Assembly (NCBI RefSeq): GCF_029525575.1
Contig: NZ_JAPDIA010000003.1
Coordinates: 496,001-560,000, forward strand
DNA length: 64,000 nucleotides
Source of the DNA: Cohnella rhizosphaerae
GTDB taxonomy: Bacteria; Bacillota; Bacilli; Paenibacillales; Paenibacillaceae
Direction of reading: 5' to 3'
Numbering within the stretch: position 1 is the stretch's first letter; the number at the start of each line of letters is the position of its first letter. Of this stretch, positions 57,501 through 64,000 are shown in pieces. A program made the position numbers and the translations under genes. The notes beneath the pieces are model-generated. The model saw only the letters and a list, made by a program, of their open reading frames with translations. It had not been told where the DNA came from and ran no database searches.

Positions 57501-59620
57501 AGGGCAAATACGGCTGGGACGTACCGCCGGGCAAATGGCAGGTCGTCTACGAGAAGGCGGGCTACGAGCCGGCGAAAAGCGCGGAGCTCGACGTGCCGCC
57601 GCCGCAACTCGAGGTGAACGTGCCGATGGTGTCCTACGCGGCTCCGCGCATCGAGGCGGCGCCCAAGGCGACCGTGTCGACGGACGGCGGCATCGTCATC
57701 GTATTCCGGACCGACAAGTACGTCTCCGCAGGCGCGTTGACGGATGAAGGCGTCAAGGCGACCGTCGGAGGCGAGGCGCTCGCGGGCACGCTTGAGGCGG
57801 TCGACGCGCGCGTCGGAGACGACGGCGTCGCGCTGGCGCGAACGTTCCGGTTCGTGAGCCCGATCTCGGTGCCGGCTGGCGAATCGGTCGGACTTTCGGT
57901 GAACGCGGCCAACGTCGTCAGCTATTCGGGTACGGCCATGGCCGAGAACTATGCGGCGAACGTCCTGGTCGCAGCGCCGGATTTGGCAGGACCGGGCGCG
58001 ATCTCCGCTATCGCTTCCGCGTCGGGCGCAGTCGTCACGCTGAGCTTCGACGAGGACCTGGACGTATTCGCGCCCGTCTCGAAGGGCAGCTTCGCGATCG
58101 AGGATGTCCCGGTCGCCGTCATGGGCGCCGACTACGGCGCCGACGGCCGATCGGTCCGCCTGACGCTGTCCGCCAAGCTGTCAGCGGGCGTTAAGCCCGC
58201 GCTCTCCGCGGCGCCGGGGGCGGTCCGCGACCGCAGCGGCAACGTCTATGCCGGCGGCACCGCGCAGATCGACAATCCGCGCCTGTCGTCCGACGCGTCG
58301 CTGGCATCGCTTGCCGTCGAAGGCTATGCGCTGTCTCCGGCCTTCGCGCCGGAGACGACCGATTACCGCGTCACCCTCCCGGCAGGCGTCGCCGCGATCG
58401 CCGTCAAGGCATCGCCTCGCGGCGCGGGCGCGACCGTTCGCGCCAACGGCGTCCCGGTCGGCGAAAATACGGCTGTGGCCGTGCCGATCGAAGACGAAAC
58501 CGTGCTGTTTGAGGTCACGGCGCCGGACGGCGCAGCCAAGCGCTACTACGAGATTGCGGTCGAACGCGGCGACACGGGCGGACCAGGTGGCCCTGGCGGA
58601 CCTGGCGGACCAGGCCCCGGCGTGCCGACGGACGCTTCAGGAGGCGGCGAGCCGGTGACCGCCGACGGCGTCCTCGACGTCCCGGCCGGCCGCGCCGGCA
58701 AGCTGACCTACGGCGACGAAGCCGTCGTGACGCTGCCTGCGAACGCGCTCGATCAGGCTTACCGCGCGACGATCGCCAAGCTTGAGGTTTATCCGCAGGC
58801 GCCAGCGGGCGCCGCGCTGATCAGCCCTGTGTTCGAGATCGGCAAAAGCGTGCCGGGTTCGTTCAAAGCGGCCGTCGAGCTGCGCTTCAAGCTGACGAGG
58901 CAGCCGATCGTCGGCGAGACCGCCGCGATCCATTATTTCGACGAAAAGGCGGGCAAGTGGATCTCCCTTGGCGGCAAGCTGTCCAAAGACACGATCGTCG
59001 GCGAGACCGACCACTTCACGAAGTTTGCCGTATTCGCCTCCGCGCAGGCGCCGCAGGAGCCGACGGACATCGCGGGCCATTGGGCGGCGGCGCTGATCCG
59101 GGACGCGCTGAAGCTGGGTATCGTGTCCGGCTATCCGGACCGCACCTTCAAGCCGAATGCGACCGTCACGCGCTTCGAGTTCGCGGTCATGCTGTCCAAG
59201 GCGTTGGGACTTGCGCCTGAAGCAGGGATAGCGGCGTCCGCGAAGCCGGACGTTTCCGGCTTCGCGGACGCCGCTTCGATCCCGGCTTGGGCGGCCCCGC
59301 ACGTTGCGGCGGCTGCTTCCAAGGGGCTCGTCGGCGGCTACGCGGACGGCGCCTTCCGCGGGGGACGGACGATCACGCGCGCAGAGCTCGCCGTCATCGT
59401 CGCACGCGCGCTGGGAGAAGACGCCGGCCTTGACGGCGGACAGCCGGACTTCGCGGATGCCGGCGAGATCCCGGATTGGGCGAAGGAGCAGACGGCGCTG
59501 GCCGAGCGGGCGGGTATTTTACAGGGCCGCGGCGGCGGCAGGTTCGTGCCGAACGGTCAAGCTACGCGCGCGGAGGCGCTCAAGATCGTGCTCGCGCTCG
59601 CCGAACTTCAGAAAAAATAA
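51515..59620 (+). CDS. Giant S-layer-homology surface protein (three frame breaks)
   Basis: About 2,700 residues. A signal peptide (about 1-30) is followed by WD40/PD40-like propeller repeats (about 50-455; ITPDGRYVVFES, AISADGTRVVFAS, DISPDGRHVGFVS), three fibronectin-III domains (about 462-750), carboxypeptidase-regulatory-like beta domains (about 950-1110), a long middle region with a hydrophobic patch near 1865-1900, a cadherin-like beta-sandwich (about 2255-2348), a Gly-Gly-Pro linker and three SLH repeats (about 2515-2700) that anchor it to cell-wall polymer. Breaks: G6 at 52018-52023, 53674-53679 and 55140-55145, one extra G each. TTG 51515 has GGAGGG upstream. Confidence 0.88.
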
Positions 59621-59642
59621 ATCGCGAAGCAGACGTTAAATT

Positions 59643-59683
59643 AAGCCGTTCGCGGGCTCGCCGACGCCGGGAACGGCTTTTCC
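59643..59683 (+). terminator. Terminator after the SLH protein gene
   Basis: AAGCCGTTC (59643-59651) / GAACGGCTT (59671-59679), 9-bp perfect stem, followed by TTCCC. Confidence 0.7.
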
Positions 59684-59827
59684 CATCTCGCAGCTTCACA
59701 TGCAAAATTCCGTTTGCGCCTCGCTGCCCCCGTCGTTGAGACCGATTGTGTGACGTGTCCGGATATGTTACGTTCAAGCCATGAGGAAATGTCCGATGCT
59801 TATACGCCGAAGAGGAGGAATTCTCCC

Positions 59828-60253
59828 GTGGAATGGAACTATTACAACACCTTTATCGCCGTGTCGGACGATTGCCCCGTCGAGTACGGCGCGGTGCCGC
59901 CGGACAAGGCGGCCGGCAAGACGAAGCCGGGCATCGAGTACGATATGATCGCCGGCGAGCCCTACGCGCACACGCAGGAAGAGATTTTGTACGAGACCTA
60001 CGTTCGCCACAAGCAGCTCTCGCCCGAGGAGCGGCAGGCGCGGGAGGCGGAGATGCGGGCTGAATTTTACGGCAAGCCGAAAGCTTGCATGCGGGCCTCG
60101 ATGCTGCCGAAGAAGTACGGCTGGGGCCTGCACTTCAACGCCGAGGGGAAGGTTGCGCTCGTCCCCAAAGAGTCGGAGGACTACGGCCGGTTCGCGGACG
60201 GCGAGGTCGAGGGCGTGAAGGTGCTCAAGGCGATGCGCAACAAAAAGGCGTGA
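59828..60253 (+). CDS. DUF6157 family protein
   Basis: A 141-residue protein: VEWNYYNTFIAVSDDCPVEY start, KPGIEYDMIAGEPYAHTQEE, and the C-terminal GWGLHFNAEGKVALVPKESE with KVLKAMRNKKA. I assign it to DUF6157; its function is unknown. GTG 59828 lies nine bases after GAGGAGGA. The frame is open further upstream, but no better start is seen. It is a single gene ending before a strong terminator. Confidence 0.78.
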   Translation: MEWNYYNTFIAVSDDCPVEYGAVPPDKAAGKTKPGIEYDMIAGEPYAHTQEEILYETYVRHKQLSPEERQAREAEMRAEFYGKPKACMRASMLPKKYGWGLHFNAEGKVALVPKESEDYGRFADGEVEGVKVLKAMRNKKA

Positions 60254-60302
60254 CTGGGCGGCGGCGAGTTGCAGCTTCACCGGAGGGAGTCGCATAAGAA
60301 CA

Positions 60303-60343
60303 AAAAAAAGGCTTAAGCCGGTTTGCGGCTTGAGCCTTTTTTT
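60303..60343. terminator. Bidirectional terminator
   Basis: A long near-perfect hairpin: AAAAAAAGGCTTAAGCCG (60303-60320) / CGGCTTGAGCCTTTTTTT (60326-60343), with A and T tracts on both sides. Confidence 0.9.
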
Positions 60344-60780
60344 AAACGATCGGAATGTATAAGTTCACGCAGAAATCGCAGGCTTCTCTTGCTAACCTCG
60401 CGGCGAAGATAGGCGGAAAGGCAAGCGGATAGCTGCAAATGAGAACTGTGTGAAGAAGTGGAAGGCAGTTGGGCGGTCGGACAGCGGGCACAGGGCATCG
60501 GACCCAGGACACGCTATTTGGTAAAAAACAGTCCAAATGCGAGAACTTTGGACTGGAGGGACATTATTACCCCAAGTTAAGGCTAAACAAGGCCGGAAAT
60601 TCCGCCATAACGGCCTCTGAGTCCGCGAGCGGTCCGCGAATCGCGATAGGGTCAAGGATAACGGCTCCTCTGTCCGCATCTGTCCGTCCGCTACGCGCTT
60701 ATTGCAAACCAAAGACCGCAGGCGGCTTTCTTGTCGCATGCGAAGCGAAACGACCCGTCAGGCTATTACGGATATAGCGG
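60344..60780. other. Gene-free stretch with a hairpin and a 51-bp repeat
   Basis: It contains a perfect inverted repeat CAGTCCAAA (60529-60537) / TTTGGACTG (60547-60555) with a 9-nt loop, and a repeat pair starting ATAACGGC at 60607 and 60658, exactly 51 bp apart. Open frames here lack ribosome sites and resemble no family. Confidence 0.65.
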
Positions 60781-61683
60781 TCAGTCAGCGTCGTCCGCGT
60801 TCTGCTCTGCGGCATCCGTCTCGACGTTCTTTGCGCCAGGCGCTTCGGCGTCGGCGTGCGTCCCGATTTGCCGCCCTTCATTTTCCCGGCTTGCGCCTTG
60901 ACGCTCCGCGCTTCTCGGCTTGGGCGGCTTAGGCGGCTTCGCCGTCTCCGCCTCGAAGTAGGCCTTCAGCTCCGCCGCCTTGCGCGGATCGGAGAGGTCG
61001 ATCTTGCCGGCGAGCACATGCTCCGTCAGCAGCTCCCAATTCATCGCGAACTTCTGCGATTGGGCCAGCCGGATCGCGTTCTTGACCGTGCGCCGTTCCT
61101 TGGCGTTGCTGAAGGTGTCCTTGTACTGCTTCGCGTCCTTCTCGGGATCGAGCTTGGCGAACGTCTTGCGGAAGATTTCCGCCGTCATCCGCGCGTCGTC
61201 CAGCGCCCGGTGAGCCGAGCCTTCGGACGGAATGCCGAGCTCCTCGAGCGCCGCCTCGACGCTGACGTCGTTGGTGAGCCCGCGGCTGCGCAGATATACC
61301 TTGAGCAAGTCGAAGTAGACGGCGGACATCCAGTACGCATCGTCCAGCTTGTGCATGCGCGTATCGAGCACGATCCGCTTGAAGTCTTCGCCGCCCCACG
61401 TGACGAAGCGGCAAGCCTCGCTGCGTCCGAGCCACGCCTGAAACGCACGGATGACCGGCACGAAGCCGTCCGCGCGATCGATATCCTCCTGCGGAATGCC
61501 GGTTTTTTTCTTGATGAAGCTGTTCAGCTTGGAAAAGTAGACGGGCTTGATGAGCGCCGAAAACTCGTCGACCGCCTCCAACGCGTCGTTTAGCCGCACC
61601 GCGCCGATCTCGATCACTTCCATGGGCAGCTCGCTCGCGAATTTGCGTCCGTTGAATTCGATATCCAATATGATGTAGTCCAC
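60781..61683 (-). CDS. 3'-5' exonuclease of the DEDDh (DnaQ) superfamily
   Basis: A 300-residue protein. The exonuclease fold occupies residues 1-175: ExoI DIEFNGRK with Asp7/Glu9, ExoII in FVTWGGEDFKRI and ExoIII AHRALDDARMTAEIF with the DEDDh histidine (about residue 160). A C-terminal low-complexity extension is rich in Pro/Lys then Ala/Glu/Asp. This is the KapD/Eri1-like group, processing RNA or DNA ends. GTG 61683 has GGAGG upstream. It is divergent from the TetR gene. Confidence 0.88.
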   Translation of the reverse strand: MDYIILDIEFNGRKFASELPMEVIEIGAVRLNDALEAVDEFSALIKPVYFSKLNSFIKKKTGIPQEDIDRADGFVPVIRAFQAWLGRSEACRFVTWGGEDFKRIVLDTRMHKLDDAYWMSAVYFDLLKVYLRSRGLTNDVSVEAALEELGIPSEGSAHRALDDARMTAEIFRKTFAKLDPEKDAKQYKDTFSNAKERRTVKNAIRLAQSQKFAMNWELLTEHVLAGKIDLSDPRKAAELKAYFEAETAKPPKPPKPRSAERQGASRENEGRQIGTHADAEAPGAKNVETDAAEQNADDAD

Positions 61684-61806
61684 GTCAGCGACCTCCGAAT
61701 TGTCCAGATACCTTTATCTTATCAAAAATCCGAAAGCAAAGCCCTCCCGTTCCGCCAAAGCTTTTTGGGAAGCAAATGCATTGACAGGGAATGTCCTGAC
61801 GTGATA

Positions 61807-61825
61807 TTTATTAATCAATAAATAA
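61807..61825. promoter_or_regulatory. TetR-type operator upstream of tetR-like gene
   Basis: TTATTAATCAATAAATAA (61808-61825) matches the palindrome TTATTTATCGATAAATAA at 62495 in 16 of 18 positions. It lies about 23 bp before the regulator's ATG. Confidence 0.7.
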
Positions 61826-61847
61826 ACTTGATTTGGAGTTGCGGAAC

Positions 61848-62378
61848 ATGACACCCAGAGACGATGCAGCCACGGCAACGCGCAAAGCGCAAATCCTCGA
61901 CGCGGCCGCCGAGCTGTTCGCGCATCACGGCTTTTACAAGACGACGACGGCGCTGGTCGCGAAGTCCGTGGGCGTGACGCAGCCCTACGTGTTCCATTTC
62001 TTCAGGACGAAGGAGGAATTGTTCCTGGCCGTGCTGGACCGCGGTTATCGCAGGCTGGTGCACGCCTTTTCCGCCGTGGAGAGTCCGCCCGAGGAGCTGG
62101 CTCACCGGATGGGCTGCGCCTTCAAGGATTTGCTCGATACCCATCGCAACGAGATCCTGCTCCTCATGCAAGCCTATTCGATCCCCGAGCCGGCGATTCG
62201 GGACGAGGTGAAGTCGAAGTTCGACGAGATTCATCGGACGGTCGGCAACCGCTTTGCGCAGGCGGGCATTCCCGATGCGTCGGGCGAAGCCGGCATGTTC
62301 ATCAGCGTAGGCCTCCTCATCGCGCTCTCGCAAATATTGGAGCTGCCGAGACTGCTCCCATGGTACGGGCAAGAATGA
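61848..62378 (+). CDS. TetR family transcriptional regulator
   Basis: A 176-residue repressor: N-terminal helix-turn-helix (ILDAAAELFAHHGFYKTTTA, VAKSVGVTQPYVFHFFRTKEELF, about residues 15-58) and a helical ligand domain. ATG 61848 has GGAG nine bases upstream. Nearly identical palindromes before it and before the DHA2 exporter gene 146 bp downstream imply that it represses itself and the exporter until a ligand binds. Confidence 0.92.
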   Translation: MTPRDDAATATRKAQILDAAAELFAHHGFYKTTTALVAKSVGVTQPYVFHFFRTKEELFLAVLDRGYRRLVHAFSAVESPPEELAHRMGCAFKDLLDTHRNEILLLMQAYSIPEPAIRDEVKSKFDEIHRTVGNRFAQAGIPDASGEAGMFISVGLLIALSQILELPRLLPWYGQE

Positions 62379-62494
62379 GGCAGCGCAAGCCGCTTGCCGA
62401 TCTCCGGAAGCGCAAAAGATGCCGGAACGGCCAGCATAACCGATGGCTGTAACCGCCAGGCTTGGAGGCTTGGCGGCTGTTTTAGGGAATTCAT

Positions 62495-62512
62495 TTATTT
62501 ATCGATAAATAA
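62495..62512. promoter_or_regulatory. TetR-type operator upstream of the exporter gene
   Basis: TTATTTATCGATAAATAA is an 18-bp perfect palindrome that abuts and partly overlaps the AAGGAG ribosome site of the exporter gene, so binding would block expression directly. Confidence 0.75.
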
Positions 62513-62524
62513 GGAGTGGAAAAG

Positions 62525-63962
62525 ATGATGTCAACGATGTCAACTTCCCAAAGGAACCGGATGCTGGTCGTCGTCTGCCTGGCGCTGTTCATGGTCATGC
62601 TGGATACGCTGGTGCTCGGCGTGGCGCTGCCGTCGATTCAAAAGTCGTTCGATGCAGGTCTCGCGGATCTCGAATGGTTCACCAACGGCTATACACTGAC
62701 CTTTGCGGTGCTGCTCATTCCCTTCGGCATGCTGGGGGGAACGGTACGGACGCAAAAGGATGTTTCTGCTCGGCATCGCGATATTCACTTTAGGCTCGCT
62801 CGCCTCCGCGCTCAGCACGCATGCGCTGGGCCTCACGCTGGCAAGAGCGCTGCAAGGCATAGGCGGCGCGGCCATCACGCCGATCAGCCTTACGCTGGTC
62901 AGCGCGGCGTTCCCGGCCAAGTACCGGGCCGCGGCGATCGGCATCGTGTCGGGCGTCTCCGGGCTTGGACTCGCCATGGGGCCGCTTGTCGGCGGACTCA
63001 TCGTGAACGGCTCGCCCTGGCAGACGATCTTCTGGATCAACGTCCCGGTCGGGGCGCTGGCCGTCGCGTTCGGCTGGCTCTGGATCCGCGAATCGAAAGG
63101 CGAAGAGAAACGGCTCGATCTGTTCGGCTTGGTACTCATCGCGGCCTCGATGCTCGGCATCGTATTCGGTCTCGTTCGCGGGAACGAAGCGGGCTGGGGA
63201 GAATTCGAAGTGTGGGGGCCGCTCGCGGGAGGCTTGCTGCTGCTCCCCGCTTTCGTCGCCTGGGAATGGCGCCATCCGCACCCGCTGCTGTCGCTCCGCC
63301 TGTTCAAGAGCCGCGACTACTCGGCGTTGATCGTCGCCGGATTTTGGCTGTACGCCGGCATCTTCGGCGCGATCTTCTTGCTCACGCTGTTCCTTCAGCA
63401 AGCGCAGGGCTACTCCGCGCTCGGCGCAGGCATCCGCGAGATGGTGTGGACCGGCGCCACGATGGTCGCCGCGCCGCTGGCGGGGCTCGTCATCGGACGC
63501 CTGGGCACCCGCCGCGTGCTGCTCGCCGGCCTGCTGCTGCAGACGGCCGCGCTGATCTTGTTCGCGATCCTCATCGTCGCGAACGGCGCCGTATTCTCCT
63601 TCGCCTACCTCGCGCCCGCGATGGTGCTGGCGGGACTCGGCATGGGGCTCAGCATGACGCCGCTGTCCGAGGGCGTGCTCTCCGCCGTGCCGGATTCAAG
63701 CTCCGGGGAGGCGAGCGGCGTCGCCAACGCTACGCGGGAGCTCGGCGGCGTGTTCGGCATCGCCATCGGCAGCCTCGTGTTCCGGCAGGGCGGCGAGATC
63801 GCGACGCCGGACCAGTTCGGGGCGCATCTGACGCCTGTGCTATACGTCTACGCCGCCATGCTCGGCGCCGCGTTTCTCGCGACGCTGCTCTTCTACAAGC
63901 GTTCGAGACAGGGAGCCGGCGAATCCGGCAAGGTCCTGCCGGCGGGCGCTGCCGTGGAGTAA
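62525..63962 (+). CDS. DHA2 family MFS drug exporter (one frame break)
   Basis: An EmrB/QacA-type exporter of about 478 residues, expected 14 membrane helices. The first helix holds MVMLDTLVLGVALPSIQ with the family's Asp; the loop is GERYGRKRMFLLG once corrected, and motif C-like GVSGLGLAMGPLVGGLI follows. The frame breaks at G6 62735-62740 (one extra). ATG 62525 has AAGGAG eight bases upstream. It is controlled by the adjacent TetR-type repressor through the palindrome at 62495. Confidence 0.9.
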
Positions 63963-63975
63963 GGGGAAAAGATTC

Positions 63976-64000
63976 GATGCTGGATGCTGCCTATTTCAGT
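63976..64000 (+). CDS. Possible start of a further gene, cut by the window end
   Basis: ATG 63976 lies eight bases after GGGGAAAAG and opens MLDAAYFS to the window edge. It could be a third operon gene after the exporter. Too short to identify. Confidence 0.25.

Noticed and set aside
2949..62740. Programmed ribosomal frameshifting or mass pseudogenisation
   Set aside because: Breaks hit unrelated enzymes, regulators and structural proteins, all at homopolymers and all in the same direction; slippery-site stimulators are not seen. Sequence error explains it more simply.

Overview
The window looks like chromosomal DNA of a high-GC, endospore-forming Bacillota of the family Paenibacillaceae (Cohnella- or Paenibacillus-like). 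This is an inference from gene content. Seen here are a CotF-type spore coat protein, a collagen-like exosporium-type protein with DUF4183 domains, a very large S-layer-homology (SLH) protein, copper-amine-oxidase 'stalk' domain proteins, DUF2812/PadR and HxlR/MFS pairs, TTG and GTG starts behind strong AGGAGG sites, and factor-independent terminators. I see no rRNA, tRNA, CRISPR array, prophage or insertion sequence.

Layout. 0.1-6.4 kb: small enzymes and regulators (GNAT, Asp/Glu racemase-like, two-domain stress proteins, PadR-DUF2812, short-chain dehydrogenase), a stalk-domain protein and a spore coat protein. 6.5-7.3 kb: gene-free repeats. 7.3-12 kb: YitT transporter divergent from an Lrp regulator, then an rtcB RNA ligase operon with a BCS1-like AAA ATPase and a structured 5' leader. 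12-17.7 kb: citrate synthase, the agmatine-to-putrescine genes aguA and aguB separated by a 51-bp tandem array, and a cytoplasmic alpha-amylase. 17.8-19.5 kb: an unusual operon of two secreted Hcp-fold proteins around a 50-residue RiPP-leader-like peptide. 19.8-33.7 kb: regulators paired with oxidoreductases, transporters and esterases. 33.8-39.6 kb: BlaI/BlaR1-type sensor pair, HflK/HflC, and a CAP-domain protein. 39.7-41.5 kb: divergent DUF4183 genes. 42-51.4 kb: exonuclease III, then a signalling cluster (STAS, PAS-PAS-GGDEF-EAL, SARP/BTAD regulator, degenerate and intact SpoIIE-type phosphatases, RsbW-like kinase, STAS). 51.5-59.6 kb: a 2,700-residue SLH protein. 59.8-64 kb: DUF6157, a DnaQ-fold exonuclease, and a TetR/DHA2 efflux pair that share an operator.

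Two window-wide signals matter most. First, most gene-free gaps contain tandem repeats whose unit sequence differs from gap to gap but whose period is almost always 51 bp (52 in one array, about 50 in two others). Second, at least 26 reading frames break exactly at a homopolymer of five or more bases, and in every one of these deleting one base restores the conserved protein. I treat these as probable insertion-type sequence errors, so those genes are annotated as single CDSs across the break rather than as fragments.

The strongest candidates for undescribed biology are the 51-bp intergenic arrays, the Hcp/RiPP-leader operon, the rtcB leader RNA with its AAA partner, and the partner-switching operon that pairs an active phosphatase with a pseudo-phosphatase.
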